Shown here in pieces: positions 9,066 through 18,432 of a DNA stretch of 64,000 nucleotides. Each line of letters begins with the position of its first letter. Positions within the stretch are counted from its first letter, which is position 1. Under the pieces are notes generated by a model, which did no database searches, had not been told where the DNA came from, and saw only the letters and a program-made list of their open reading frames with translations. This DNA is from Phenylobacterium sp. LH3H17 (GTDB lineage Bacteria > Pseudomonadota > Alphaproteobacteria > Caulobacterales > Caulobacteraceae), in contig NZ_CP101283.1 of NCBI RefSeq assembly GCF_024298925.1, positions 1,617,001-1,681,000 of the forward strand. Direction: 5' to 3'. A program made the translations under genes and the position numbers.

Positions 9066-10562
9066 ATGACCGTGGTGATCGACCGGTCGGGCCCAACCGC
9101 CGCCAGGACCTCGCCGGTCTCGGCGGCGGCCAAGGCGCGGGGACCGGCCTATGTGACCGGGCTCTACAAGCCGCGGCAGCCCATCTATCCGAAACTGGTC
9201 CACGGGCGCTGGCGCGCCATCAAGTGGGCGCTGCTGATCGCGACCCTGACCATCTATTATGTGACGCCCTGGATTCGCTGGGAGCGGCCCGGAACCCTGC
9301 CGGACCAGGCGGTGCTGGTCGATTTCGCGGGCCGGCGGTTCTATTTCTTCTGGATCCAGCTCTGGCCGCAGGAAGTCTACTTCCTGACGGGCCTGCTGGT
9401 GCTCGCAGCCCTGGTCCTGTTCCTCAGCAACGCGCTCTTCGGACGGCTGTGGTGCGGCTATTCCTGTCCCCAGACGGTCTGGACCGACCTGTTCATCCAC
9501 GTGGAGCGATTGTTCGAGGGCGACCGCAATGCGCGCATGCGGCTGGATGCGGCGCCCTGGTCGCTGAACAAGGCCTGGCGAAAAATCGGCAAGCATGCGG
9601 TCTGGCTCGGGATCGCGTTCGGCACAGGCGGCGCCTGGATCTTCTACTTCCACGATGCGCCGACGCTGATCCGCACGTTCTGGATCGGGCAGGGGCCGCT
9701 GACCGGCTACATCTTCTGCGCCCTGTTGACCTTCACGACCTACGTCTTCGCCGGGTTCATGCGCGAGCAGGTCTGCATCTACATGTGCCCCTGGCCCCGC
9801 ATCCAGGGCGCGATGCTCGACGAGCATTCGTTGCAGGTGACCTATCGCTACGATCGAGGCGAACCGCGCGGCGCGCACAAGAAAGGCGCCGACTGGACGG
9901 GCCGGGGCGACTGCGTCGATTGCGCCCAATGCGTGACCGCCTGCCCCATGGGGATCGACATCCGTAACGGGCCGCAGCTCGAGTGCATCAATTGCGGACT
10001 CTGCATCGACGCCTGCGACGAGATCATGGATCGGGTCGGACGGCCAAAGGGTCTGATCGCCTTCGATACGGACGCCGCGGTCGAGGCGCGCGCCGCCGGC
10101 AGGCCGGCCATCTACAAGCTGCTGCGCCCGCGGACCGCCTTCTACGGCGTCGCCCTCGCCGCGGTGTCGGGCGCCATGGCCTGGGGATTCAGCGTCCGGA
10201 CCACCCTCGACCTCCATGTGCTGCGCGACCGGAACCCGGTGTTCGTCCGCCTGCACGACGGTGCGGTCCGCAACGGCTACACGCTCAAGATCGTCAATCG
10301 CGGGTTCGAGGATGAGACCGTGATTGTCGCCTTCGACGGCCCGCCGGGCGCCAGGATCAAGACCCCGGCCGCCGCTTCGAGCGGCGCCAGCCTGACGGTC
10401 GTAGCGCCGGCCAACGAGGTTCGGGCGCTGCGTGTTTTCGTCACCCTGCCGCCCCAAGCCCTCAGCGCGCCCAACCTGCCTGCGAGCTTTGTCGTCCGAA
10501 CCTCGAAAGCCGAGGCGCGCGTCGAGACCACCTTCCTGTCGGGAGCCGCGAACACGCCATGA
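9066..10562 (+). CDS. ccoG: cytochrome c oxidase accessory protein CcoG (FixG/RdxA)
   Basis: 498 residues. Several TM helices (first near residues 53-70) flank a cytoplasmic double [4Fe-4S] ferredoxin domain with CVDCAQCVTACP and CINCGLCIDACD, and an Ig-like periplasmic domain lies at the C-terminus (FixG_C). Family members assist copper delivery and cbb3 assembly, probably by reducing copper. The membrane motifs RLWCGYSCPQTVW and CIYMCPWPRIQ are also conserved in the family. The stop overlaps the ccoH ATG. Confidence 0.95.
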   Translation: MTVVIDRSGPTAARTSPVSAAAKARGPAYVTGLYKPRQPIYPKLVHGRWRAIKWALLIATLTIYYVTPWIRWERPGTLPDQAVLVDFAGRRFYFFWIQLWPQEVYFLTGLLVLAALVLFLSNALFGRLWCGYSCPQTVWTDLFIHVERLFEGDRNARMRLDAAPWSLNKAWRKIGKHAVWLGIAFGTGGAWIFYFHDAPTLIRTFWIGQGPLTGYIFCALLTFTTYVFAGFMREQVCIYMCPWPRIQGAMLDEHSLQVTYRYDRGEPRGAHKKGADWTGRGDCVDCAQCVTACPMGIDIRNGPQLECINCGLCIDACDEIMDRVGRPKGLIAFDTDAAVEARAAGRPAIYKLLRPRTAFYGVALAAVSGAMAWGFSVRTTLDLHVLRDRNPVFVRLHDGAVRNGYTLKIVNRGFEDETVIVAFDGPPGARIKTPAAASSGASLTVVAPANEVRALRVFVTLPPQALSAPNLPASFVVRTSKAEARVETTFLSGAANTP

Positions 10563-11038
10563 CAGCTGCCCCTCGCTCCGCTGGCTTTCGCGTGACCGGC
10601 TGGCATGTCCTCATCGCCGTCGTCGCCTTTTTCGGGATCGTGATCGCGGTCGACACCATCTTCGTGGTCAACGCCTATCGCACCTTCCCGGGCCAGGTCT
10701 CGGCGACCCCCTACGAGGACGGTCTGCGGCACAACCGCTCCGTCGCCCGGCTGAAAGCCCAGTCCGCGCTGGGATGGCGCGCCCTGGCCGCGCCCACCCA
10801 GGGTCGGGTCGAGGTCGAGATGGTCGACCAGACCGGCCAGCCGATCCGGGGCCTGGCGCTGTCGGGCGACCTGCAGCGGCCGGCGACCGAGACCGGTCGC
10901 ATCGTTCTCACGTTCACCGAGGTTTCACCGGGACGCTACTCGGCGCCTGCGGCGCCCGCGCCAGGCGTCTGGGACCTTCGGTTCACGACCACCGGGGCGC
11001 AGCCCTTCGAAGCGGAGCGGCGCCTCACATGGCCCTGA
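10559..11038 (+). CDS. ccoH: cbb3 oxidase assembly protein CcoH (FixH family)
   Basis: 159 residues: one N-terminal TM helix (WHVLIAVVAFFGIVIAVD, residues 15-32) and a periplasmic beta-sandwich domain. The motif NAYRTFPGQVSATPYEDGL matches FixH-family proteins, which stabilise cbb3 assembly intermediates. The ATG lies in an ATGA overlap with ccoG, and the last 10 bases overlap the ccoI start. Confidence 0.92.
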   Translation: MTAAPRSAGFRVTGWHVLIAVVAFFGIVIAVDTIFVVNAYRTFPGQVSATPYEDGLRHNRSVARLKAQSALGWRALAAPTQGRVEVEMVDQTGQPIRGLALSGDLQRPATETGRIVLTFTEVSPGRYSAPAAPAPGVWDLRFTTTGAQPFEAERRLTWP

Positions 11039-13221
11039 CCTCCGATTACACGCCGAGACAGGACTTCTCGGCCTTCCTGCGTCCAAACGAGGGCGGCGGC
11101 GAGCGACTTGATCTGTTGGTCCAAGGCGCCCGCTGCGCCGGCTGCATCTCAAAGATCGAGGGTCAGGTGAGGGCGCTCGCCGGCGTGGATTCCGCGCGCA
11201 TGAACCTCACGACCGGCAAGCTTTCGGTCGGGTTCGCGGATGCTGGCGGCGACCCGGCCCTGGTGATCGAGACTCTGGATCGCCTGGGCTATCCCGCGAC
11301 GCTCTTCGATCCGGCCAAGTCCGCCGCGGCGCACGACGCCGAGGGGCGCCGCCTGGCCATGGCGCTCGGCGTGGCCGCCTTCGGGGCCGGCAACGCCATG
11401 ATGTTCTCCGTGCCGATCTGGGCCGGGCTGTTCGGCCAGGAACTGGGTCCGGCGATGCGGACCATGATGCAGTGGATGAGCGCGGCGGTCGGCGCGCCCT
11501 GCGCGATCTATGCGGGCATGCCGTTCTTCACCTCGGCCTGGCGCTCGCTCAAGGCCCGGCGGGCCAATATGGACGTGCCGATCTCCATCGGCGTGCTGCT
11601 GACCCTGGCGATCAGCTTCGTCGAGACCGTGCTGGGCGGCGCCGACACCTATTTCGACGCGGCGGTTTCGCTGCTCTTCCTGCTGCTCATCGGCCGGTGG
11701 CTGGATCATCGCCTGCGCGCCAAAGCGCGCAGCGCGGCCGGCGACATCCTGGCGCTCCAGGCGCCGGTCGCCGCCGTCATCGGCGGGGACGGGCAGGAAC
11801 ACCGGCGACCGATCGCCGACATCGTTCCGGGCGATCTGCTTCTCGTCCGTCCGGGCAACCGCATTCCGGTCGACGGCCGGATCGAGGCGGGCCAGTCGTC
11901 CCTCGACAACGCCCTCCTCACCGGCGAGACGGCGCCTGTCCTGGCTCGGGTCGGCGACACCTGCCGGGCTGGGGCGCTTAACCTCACGGGGACCCTGCGC
12001 CTGCTGGCCACGGCCACCTCCGAGGACTCCGCCATCGCCGACATCGCCCGGCTGGTGGAAGCCGGCGCGCAGTCGCGCTCCCGCTACGTCCAGCTCGCGG
12101 ACAAGGCCGCGGCGCTTTACGTGCCCGTGGTCCACAGCGCCGCGGCCCTGACCTTCGCCGGCGGAATGATCCTGGGAATGGGACCGCGCGAGGCGCTGCT
12201 GCGCGCGGTCGCCGTCCTGATCATCACCTGTCCCTGCGCGCTCGGCCTCGCGGTGCCCGCGGTGCAGGTCAGCGCCTCGGCGCGGCTCTTCCGCCGCGGC
12301 GTGCTTGTGAAGTCCGGGGCCGCCCTGGAGCGGCTGGCTGAGATCGACCATGTCATCCTCGACAAGACCGGCGTCCTGACCGAAGGGCGTCCACGCCTTG
12401 TCGATCCGGTTCCCGCGGCGGTGGCTCTGGCCGCGCCCCTGGCGCGGGCCTCGGCCCATCCGTTGGCTCGCGCGCTTGCCCTCGAGGCGGGACCCACGAT
12501 CATAGCCGACAAGGTGATCGAGACGCCCGGCCAGGGTGTCGAAGGCTTCATCCGGGGTCGCCGGGCCCGCCTGGGCCGGGCCGCCTTCGTCGGCCTGACG
12601 GGCGCCGGGCACGGCGAGACCGAGCTCTGGCTGGCGATCGAGGGCGAGCCCAGGATCCGCTACGTCTTCCAGGATAAGCTCCGGGCGGACGCCGGCGCCA
12701 CGGTCCAGGCCCTGTTGGCCCGCGGACTGAGCGTCGAGATCCTGTCCGGCGACGGGACCGATCCGGTTCGACACGTCGCGGAAGCCGTCGGGGTGACCGC
12801 CTGGCGCGCCGGCCTCACCCCGGCCGAGAAGGCGCAGATCGTGGCTCAGCGGACGGCCGAGGGCCGCCGCGTGCTGATGGTCGGTGATGGGCTCAACGAC
12901 ACCGCGGCGCTCGCCAACGCACATGCGGCCATGGCGCCGGGCACGGCACTCGACGCCAGCCAGAACGCGGCGGACCTGGTGTTCTCGGGCGAGGGCCTCG
13001 ATGCGGTGGTGACGGCCTTCGACACGGCGCGCACCGCGCGGCGGCGGGCGCTGCAGAACTTCGGGTTCGCGGCGGCCTACAACCTGATCGCCGCGCCGGC
13101 GGCCATGGCGGGCCTAATCAACCCCTTCGTCGCGGCCTTGGCCATGTCGGGTTCCTCCCTCGCCGTGACGCTCAACGCCCTGCGCATGGGCGCCGGAGGC
13201 GGGCGGCGATGGACATCCTGA
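11029..13221 (+). CDS. ccoI: copper-transporting P1B-type ATPase for cbb3 assembly
   Basis: 730 residues. An N-terminal HMA-like metal site, CAGC (36-39), is followed by eight TM helices with the CPC copper motif (401-403), actuator TGET, phosphorylated D445 in DKTGVLTEG, and hinge GDGLNDTAAL. CcoI/FixI exports Cu+ so that CuB can be inserted into CcoN. The substrate is inferred from CAGC plus CPC and from the operon. ATG 11029 lies within the end of ccoH, and the 3' end overlaps ccoS by 13 bases. Confidence 0.95.
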   Translation: MALTSDYTPRQDFSAFLRPNEGGGERLDLLVQGARCAGCISKIEGQVRALAGVDSARMNLTTGKLSVGFADAGGDPALVIETLDRLGYPATLFDPAKSAAAHDAEGRRLAMALGVAAFGAGNAMMFSVPIWAGLFGQELGPAMRTMMQWMSAAVGAPCAIYAGMPFFTSAWRSLKARRANMDVPISIGVLLTLAISFVETVLGGADTYFDAAVSLLFLLLIGRWLDHRLRAKARSAAGDILALQAPVAAVIGGDGQEHRRPIADIVPGDLLLVRPGNRIPVDGRIEAGQSSLDNALLTGETAPVLARVGDTCRAGALNLTGTLRLLATATSEDSAIADIARLVEAGAQSRSRYVQLADKAAALYVPVVHSAAALTFAGGMILGMGPREALLRAVAVLIITCPCALGLAVPAVQVSASARLFRRGVLVKSGAALERLAEIDHVILDKTGVLTEGRPRLVDPVPAAVALAAPLARASAHPLARALALEAGPTIIADKVIETPGQGVEGFIRGRRARLGRAAFVGLTGAGHGETELWLAIEGEPRIRYVFQDKLRADAGATVQALLARGLSVEILSGDGTDPVRHVAEAVGVTAWRAGLTPAEKAQIVAQRTAEGRRVLMVGDGLNDTAALANAHAAMAPGTALDASQNAADLVFSGEGLDAVVTAFDTARTARRRALQNFGFAAAYNLIAAPAAMAGLINPFVAALAMSGSSLAVTLNALRMGAGGGRRWTS

Positions 13222-13373
13222 TCTTCCTGGCTCCGGCCTCGGTCTTCCTGGCCCTCATCGGCCTCGCCGCCTTCCGATGGACGCTGAGGAGCGGCCAGTA
13301 CGACGACCCGATCGGCGACGCCGAGCGCATCCTGGCGAAGGACCCGAAGGACGCACCGCTGACCGACGATTGA
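13209..13373 (+). CDS. ccoS: cbb3-type cytochrome oxidase assembly protein CcoS
   Basis: 54-residue protein: one TM helix (FLAPASVFLALIGLAAF) followed by RWTLRSGQYDDPIGDAERIL, the conserved CcoS signature (W..RSGQ.DD...G...RIL). It is needed for cofactor insertion into cbb3. It completes the ccoGHIS module. Its TGA lies inside the FixK-type box at 13370-13383 that precedes hemN. Confidence 0.93.
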   Translation: MDILIFLAPASVFLALIGLAAFRWTLRSGQYDDPIGDAERILAKDPKDAPLTDD

Positions 13374-13383
13374 CCGATATCAC
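13370..13383. promoter_or_regulatory. FNR/FixK-like box TTGA-CCGATA-TCAC upstream of hemN
   Basis: Seven of eight consensus positions match. A centre at 13376.5 gives a start near 13418, 17 bases before the hemN TTG. Its first half overlaps the ccoS stop codon. Confidence 0.6.
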
Positions 13384-13434
13384 GGCGCGAAACAGGCATT
13401 CCGGTAAGTTGGCGGCCTGTTACAGGAGCGACCC

Positions 13435-14820
13435 TTGACCACCGTCCAGTCAACCTATTCGCCCGCGCCCGCCCTGGCCGACCTGGTGGCCAAGTACGAC
13501 GGCCGCGCCCCGCGCTACACCAGCTACCCGACCGCGGTTCAGTTCACGCCATCCGTCGACGCCGCCGAATATCGGGCTTGGCTGCGCGACCTGCCGACCG
13601 CCGATCCGGTCTCGATCTACATCCACATCCCGTTCTGCTCGCGCCTGTGCTGGTACTGCGGCTGCAACACCCGCGCGGTGCGCCGCCACGGTCCGGTGGC
13701 CGACTATGTGGGTTATCTGATGGACGAGCTGGCCCTGCTGGAGTCGGCGCTGCCCAGTCGGCTCGACGCCGGCGCCATCCACCTCGGCGGCGGCACCCCC
13801 AACATGCTGACGGTCGACGAGTTGGACGTGCTGTTCGCCGGCCTTGGGCGGGTGTTCCGCTTTCAGCCGGGGCTCGAGGTCGCCGCCGAAATCGATCCGC
13901 CGGGCCTGACGCGCGAATGGGTGCAGGCAGCGGCCGGTCACGGCCTGAATCGGGCGAGTCTCGGCGTGCAGAATCTGTCGCCACGGGTGCAGGAAGCCGT
14001 GAACCGCCAGGGAAGCGTCGAGGAAGTGGCGCGCTGCATGGGCTGGCTGCGCGAGGCTGGCGTCGCGTCGATCAATCTCGACCTCATGTACGGCCTGCCG
14101 CATCAGACGGTGGCCAACACCCTCTCGACGCTCGACGAGGTGCTGCCCCTGCGCCCTGAGCGGCTGGCCCTGTTCGGCTATGCCCACGTGCCCTGGATGA
14201 AGTCCCATCAGCAGCTCATCCATGAGGCGGCGCTGCCCGGTCCCGCCGAGCGGCTCGACCAGAGCGAGGCCGCCGCCGAGCGGCTCGTGGCGGAAGGCTA
14301 TGTCCGGATCGGCCTCGACCACTTCGCCCTGCCGAGCGACGAGTTGGCCCGGGCCCAGGTCGAAGGCCGCCTGCACCGTAACTTCCAGGGCTACACCGCC
14401 GACGCGGCCGGGACACTGCTGGGCCTCGGAGCCTCGGCGATCGGCAGCCTGCCGCAAGGGTTCGTCCAGAACGTCACGCCGGAGCTCGGCTGGCGCGAGC
14501 TGGTCGCCAAGGGCGAGCTGCCGGTTGCGCGCGGCGTAGCCGTGACCCGAGAGGACCGTTTCCGCGGCGAGATCATCGAACGGCTGATGTGCGATCTCCA
14601 GGTCGATCTCTTCGACATCTGCGAGCGGCACAACCGGGAGCTCGGCGAACTGAGTCGCGAACTCGCACGGCTGCGGCCCTTCGAACACGACGGGCTCGTC
14701 ATCTGCGACGGCGGCCGGGTGCGCGTCACCGAGACGGGCCGCCTGGTGGTCCGCACGATCTGCGCAGTCTTCGACCGCTACTTCGCGGCGGCGGAGGGGC
14801 GGCATTCGAGGGCGCTGTAG
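13435..14820 (+). CDS. hemN: oxygen-independent coproporphyrinogen III oxidase
   Basis: 461-residue radical-SAM enzyme that converts coproporphyrinogen III to protoporphyrinogen IX without O2 and so supplies haem when oxygen is low. The cluster motif is C68-SRL-C72-WY-C75-G-C77 (CxxxCxxCxC), and GGGTPN follows. The start is TTG 13435, supported by AGGAG six bases upstream and by the usual N-terminus (KYDGRAPRYTSYPTA). It lies directly after ccoS with its own FixK-like box, a common alphaproteobacterial arrangement. Confidence 0.96.
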   Translation: MTTVQSTYSPAPALADLVAKYDGRAPRYTSYPTAVQFTPSVDAAEYRAWLRDLPTADPVSIYIHIPFCSRLCWYCGCNTRAVRRHGPVADYVGYLMDELALLESALPSRLDAGAIHLGGGTPNMLTVDELDVLFAGLGRVFRFQPGLEVAAEIDPPGLTREWVQAAAGHGLNRASLGVQNLSPRVQEAVNRQGSVEEVARCMGWLREAGVASINLDLMYGLPHQTVANTLSTLDEVLPLRPERLALFGYAHVPWMKSHQQLIHEAALPGPAERLDQSEAAAERLVAEGYVRIGLDHFALPSDELARAQVEGRLHRNFQGYTADAAGTLLGLGASAIGSLPQGFVQNVTPELGWRELVAKGELPVARGVAVTREDRFRGEIIERLMCDLQVDLFDICERHNRELGELSRELARLRPFEHDGLVICDGGRVRVTETGRLVVRTICAVFDRYFAAAEGRHSRAL

Positions 14821-15404
14821 TGGCCGGGAAGAACATCCTCGTTCTCAACGGACATCCCGACCCGCGCGGCGAGCGGCTTTGTGCTGCGCTCGCCAACGCC
14901 TATGTCCGCGGCGCGAGCAGCGCGGGCCACCGGATCCGGCGCATCGACGTCGGGGCGCTGGATTTTCCCCTGGTGCGTACGAAGGACGAGTTCATGTCCG
15001 AGGCCGCTCATCCGGCCATGCGCGAGGCGCAGGAAGCACTTCGCTGGGCGGACCACCTGGTGATCCTGCATCCGCTGTGGCTGGGTGGCGCACCCGCGCT
15101 CCTCAAGGGTTTCCTGGAGCAGGTGTTCCGCTACGGCGTGGCCCTGAGTCCGCCAGGGACGCCGCCGACCGGACTGCTCAAGGGCAAGTCCGCGCGCGTG
15201 GTGGTGACCATGGGCATGCCGGCGATGATCTTCCGAGTGGTTTTCGGGGCGCACGGTTTGAAAAGCCTCACGAAGGGCATCCTATGGATGTCCGGCTTCA
15301 AGCCGATCCGGCACGACCTCATCGGCGGCGTTGAGGATGCCGGCCCGCGAACTCGGCGGCGCTGGCTGGCGACCATGGAGCGGCGCGGCGCGGCGGGAAC
15401 CTAG
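14820..15404 (+). CDS. flavodoxin-fold NAD(P)H-dependent oxidoreductase
   Basis: 194 residues of the NQO1/MdaB-like flavodoxin_2 family: ILVLNGHPDPRGERL at the N-terminus binds the FMN/FAD phosphate, and HPLWLGGAPALLKGFLEQVF is the typical middle motif. It probably reduces quinones or other electrophiles by two electrons with NAD(P)H. The GTG at 14820 shares a base with the hemN TAG, so the gene is co-transcribed with hemN. The 3' end overlaps the convergent REC gene by four bases. Confidence 0.85.
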   Translation: MAGKNILVLNGHPDPRGERLCAALANAYVRGASSAGHRIRRIDVGALDFPLVRTKDEFMSEAAHPAMREAQEALRWADHLVILHPLWLGGAPALLKGFLEQVFRYGVALSPPGTPPTGLLKGKSARVVVTMGMPAMIFRVVFGAHGLKSLTKGILWMSGFKPIRHDLIGGVEDAGPRTRRRWLATMERRGAAGT

Positions 15405-15778
15405 CGGGCCAAGGCCTCGCGGATGCCGCTCACCAAGCCATCGCCCAGCAGCGGCTTCTCGATGAGACTCGCACCTGCCGCGCGAATCCTCGCGCGCACA
15501 TTCAGGGAGGGGGTGCTGGTGATGATCAGCGCCGGGAGGTCCACCTGCCGTTGCCGAAGCTGGACCAGGGCGTCCAGGCCGGTGATGCCGGGAAGATTGT
15601 AGTCGAGCACCATGCAGGCCGGACCGGCCGGAAGGTCCCTCAGCAGCAGGGCCTCGCCGCTCTCACAGGTCAGGACGTCGAAGCCCTCGATCTCAAGATT
15701 GAACTTCAAGGCCGCGCACAGGGCCACGTCGTCATCGACCAGCAGAATCGTCGGTTTGGGATGGAGCGGGTTCAACAT
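15401..15778 (-). CDS. single-domain response regulator (REC only), FixT-like candidate
   Basis: 125 residues, a complete receiver domain and nothing else: acidic pocket VDDD (14-17), phospho-acceptor D59 in VLDYNLPG, switch Ser/Thr in IITSTP, and Lys in EKP. With no output domain it must act through a partner. In Caulobacter the REC-only protein FixT inhibits FixL, and this gene sits right after fixJ with its own FixK box, fitting a feedback role (inference). It has three cysteines (C21, C38, C55), worth noting because FixT has been linked to Fe-S sensing. Confidence 0.85.
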   Translation of the reverse strand: MLNPLHPKPTILLVDDDVALCAALKFNLEIEGFDVLTCESGEALLLRDLPAGPACMVLDYNLPGITGLDALVQLRQRQVDLPALIITSTPSLNVRARIRAAGASLIEKPLLGDGLVSGIREALAR

Positions 15779-15837
15779 GGCCCGTCGGCGGAAATGGCGG
15801 TTGGGGGTTCAGATTACCCGCTCCGCCGCTCGCCGCT

Positions 15838-15851
15838 TTGACGGACCTCAA
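15838..15851. promoter_or_regulatory. FNR/FixK box TTGA-CGGACC-TCAA
   Basis: Perfect palindrome overlapping the last codons of fixJ. Centre 15844.5 gives a leftward transcript start near 15803, 25 bases before the REC-only gene's ATG at 15778. That would let the downstream REC gene be induced by FixK apart from fixLJ. Confidence 0.75.
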
Positions 15852-16465
15852 AGGCCGCCGGCCAGCAGGGCCAGGCGAACCAGTTCCGAGAGGCTGCCCG
15901 CCGAGGTCTTGGTCATGACGTTGGCGCGATAGACTTCGACGGTTCGAGCGCTGATGCCGAGCTCGAAGGCGATCACCTTGTTCTGCTTGCCGGCGAGCAC
16001 GCCTTTCAGAACCTCGGTCTCGCGTGGGGAGAGCGCGGCCAGCATGGCTTCGAACTTTCGCCGTTCCTCGCTCGCCTGTGTCGCCTGACCGCCGATCGCC
16101 AGCGCCGCCCGGATTGAGCCGAGCAGGGCCTCGTCGTCGAAGGGTTTCTCCAGGAAGTCCACGACCCCTGCCTTCATCGCCTCGACGGCGAGCGGAACAT
16201 CGCCGTGGCCGGTGATCACGATGATCGGATGTCTCGCGCCGCGTTCCTTCAGCCGGCGGACGAGCTCGAGGCCGTTCATGTCGGGCATGCGGATGTCGGT
16301 GACCACGCAGCCGGGAGCCGCGTCCGCCAACTGCTCGAGGAAGGTCACCGCCGACTCATAGGTCCGGGAGACCATTCCGGCTGTCGTAAGCAGGAAGGAC
16401 AGCGAGTCACGCACCGCCTCGTCGTCGTCGATCAGATGCACCACGGCTTCAGTCACCGTCGACAA
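15848..16465 (-). CDS. fixJ: two-component response regulator FixJ
   Basis: 205 residues: receiver domain (LIDDD, phospho-acceptor D57 in [27 protein letters not shown]) and a C-terminal LuxR/NarL-type helix-turn-helix ([20 protein letters not shown]). Phospho-FixJ activates fixK-type genes in rhizobia and Caulobacter. The start is TTG 16465, with GGAAGG five bases upstream. It overlaps the end of fixL by 17 bases. The direct target in this window is probably the fixK-type gene (see the elements at 24233 and 19191). Confidence 0.93.
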   Translation of the reverse strand: MSTVTEAVVHLIDDDEAVRDSLSFLLTTAGMVSRTYESAVTFLEQLADAAPGCVVTDIRMPDMNGLELVRRLKERGARHPIIVITGHGDVPLAVEAMKAGVVDFLEKPFDDEALLGSIRAALAIGGQATQASEERRKFEAMLAALSPRETEVLKGVLAGKQNKVIAFELGISARTVEVYRANVMTKTSAGSLSELVRLALLAGGL

Positions 16466-17948
16466 GCTCCCCTTCCGTCACGGCGCGCAGCGTGAATCGG
16501 AACACCGATCCGGCCTCGGGGCCGGGCTCGACCCAGATTCGGCCCCCATGCGCTTCGATGATTGTACGCGAAATCGACAGCCCGACCCCCATGCCCTGCG
16601 CCTTGGTGGTGAAGAAGGGCTGGAAGAGCTGTTCGGCGACCTCGGGGCTGATGCCGGATCCGGAATCGGCGACCGCGATCTCGACCAAGCCATCCTTGGC
16701 CGGAAGAGCGGAGACCGTGAGGTCCCGCCGTGGCGCATCTTCCATGGCGTCGATGGCGTTGCGCATCAGGTTCAGCACGACCTGCTGGACCTGAACCTTG
16801 TCGGCCAGGACCAGCTCTACATGCGGATGGATGCGGTACTGAAGCCGAACGCCGCGCTCCTTGGCCCCGATCATGGCCAGGGCGCCGGCCTCCTCGAGCA
16901 GCTTGGGCAGGCTCTCGATGCGCGGTTCCGCCTCGCCCTTGGAGACGAAGTCCCGGAGGCGTCGGATGATCTGGCCGGCTCGCAAGGTCTGGTCGCCGGC
17001 GCTGGCCAGCGCGTCGCGGATCATGGTGCGATTGGGATTCTCCGCCTCCAGCAGGCGCACCGAACCCTTCACATAGTTGGCGATGGCCGACAGCGGCTGG
17101 TTGAGCTCGTGCGCCAGGGCTGAGGCCATCTCGCCCATGGCGGTGAGGCGCGAGACATGGACGAGTTCCGACTGCACGTCCTGCAGCCGCCGTTCCGTCG
17201 CCTGCCGTTCGCTGAGATCACGGACAAACCCGGTGAAGAACCGGGGCGTCGTGGCCATCTCACCCACGGAGAGCTCCATGGGAAAGGTCGATCCGTCGCG
17301 CCGCTCGCCCACCACCACGCGGCCGATGCCGATGATCCGGCGCTCGCCGGTCTTGAGATACCGGGCGATGTAGCCATCGTGGCCGTCGCGATAGGGCGAC
17401 GGCATCAGCATTGAGACATTCCGCCCGATCGCCTCGCCGGGCGTCCAGCCGAACAGCCGCTCGGCCGTGGCGCTGAAGGACTGCATGATCCCGTGCTCGT
17501 CGATGACCACCATGGCGTCGGGCACCGTGGCGAGGATCGAGCGCAGGTGCGCCTCGCGGTCCTCGAGATGGGCCAGGGCTTCAGCGTTCTCGCGCCGGCC
17601 GCGATGGTAGCGCCAGCCGCCAAAACCGATAGCCACCCCGATCACCAGGAATAGGGTGGCGTTGGTGAAGCTGGCGGCGTCTTCCAGGATATCGCCCCAG
17701 CGAAACAGCAGCATTCCGCCAAGGGCGACCCCGGTCGCGACCAGGGCCGGCCCCCCGCCGCCCAGCGCGGCGCTGACGATCACGGACGGCACAAAGATCA
17801 GGAAGACGGCCTGGTCCCCGAAAATCGGCTCCAGGGCCAGGCGCAGGGCCAGGGACGCGAGGCTCACGGCGACCGCCAAGGCATATCCCCCCCACGGCGG
17901 CGCGTTGCGCTGGGCGGCGGAGTTTGCGGCTTTGGCGGGACCCTTCAT
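16449..17948 (-). CDS. fixL: oxygen-sensing haem-PAS histidine kinase FixL
   Basis: 499 residues. About four TM helices (roughly 21-110), then a PAS domain (130-250), HisKA with phospho-acceptor H280 in [10 protein letters not shown], and HATPase_c ([29 protein letters not shown]). The PAS has the FixL haem signature [14 protein letters not shown] with H190 as the expected proximal ligand, followed by RIIGIGRVV. Oxygen bound to the haem inhibits autophosphorylation, so FixJ is activated at low O2. These residues and the fixJ overlap make the assignment strong. No FixK box lies in the 88 bases upstream. Confidence 0.94.
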   Translation of the reverse strand: MKGPAKAANSAAQRNAPPWGGYALAVAVSLASLALRLALEPIFGDQAVFLIFVPSVIVSAALGGGGPALVATGVALGGMLLFRWGDILEDAASFTNATLFLVIGVAIGFGGWRYHRGRRENAEALAHLEDREAHLRSILATVPDAMVVIDEHGIMQSFSATAERLFGWTPGEAIGRNVSMLMPSPYRDGHDGYIARYLKTGERRIIGIGRVVVGERRDGSTFPMELSVGEMATTPRFFTGFVRDLSERQATERRLQDVQSELVHVSRLTAMGEMASALAHELNQPLSAIANYVKGSVRLLEAENPNRTMIRDALASAGDQTLRAGQIIRRLRDFVSKGEAEPRIESLPKLLEEAGALAMIGAKERGVRLQYRIHPHVELVLADKVQVQQVVLNLMRNAIDAMEDAPRRDLTVSALPAKDGLVEIAVADSGSGISPEVAEQLFQPFFTTKAQGMGVGLSISRTIIEAHGGRIWVEPGPEAGSVFRFTLRAVTEGELVDGD

Positions 17949-18036
17949 GGCCTCAACTGGTAGGCGCCAAGACCGGCCGCGGCAAGGTGCATCGGTACGC
18001 GTCGATCGAACGAACTCCGCGAGGCTCAGGCCCCGG

Positions 18037-18432
18037 TCATCGTCGAGCCGCCACGAGGTTGAGAACGGAGCGCAACAGCGCGTCGGAGATCAACGGCTTT
18101 TCGACGATCTCGACGTCGGCCGCCTCGGCCCTGCGGCGCAGGGAGGCCGCAGGGTGGGTCGTGATCAGGAGCGCCGGTGTCGTGACTTCTCCACGGCGGA
18201 GGACAGCCAGGAGGTCGAGGCCGGTCATACCCGGGAGATTCTGGTCGAGCACCAGGCATCCGACCCCGGTCACGTCGGCGCGCTCGAGCAGGTCCTCAGC
18301 ACTGGCGAAGGTCTCCACCGACAGGCCGTCAAGCTGAAGCGCGAACTGCAGGGCCGCGCGAAGCGCTGCATCGTCATCGACCAGCAGAACCCGGGGCAGG
18401 TCGCCCCGGGACGCTACGTGCGCCGGGGTCAA
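18037..18432 (-). CDS. single-domain response regulator (REC only)
   Basis: 131 residues; a receiver domain with VDDDAA, phospho-acceptor D63 in [14 protein letters not shown] and EKPL. It closely resembles the REC-only protein at 15401 and, like it, lacks an output domain. It starts four bases inside the end of the alternative oxidase gene, so the two form one transcript. It may be a second FixT-like modulator of FixL or may receive phosphate from another kinase. It has a single Cys (C59), unlike its paralogue. The role is inference; the domain call is firm. Confidence 0.85.
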   Translation of the reverse strand: MTPAHVASRGDLPRVLLVDDDAALRAALQFALQLDGLSVETFASAEDLLERADVTGVGCLVLDQNLPGMTGLDLLAVLRRGEVTTPALLITTHPAASLRRRAEAADVEIVEKPLISDALLRSVLNLVAARR

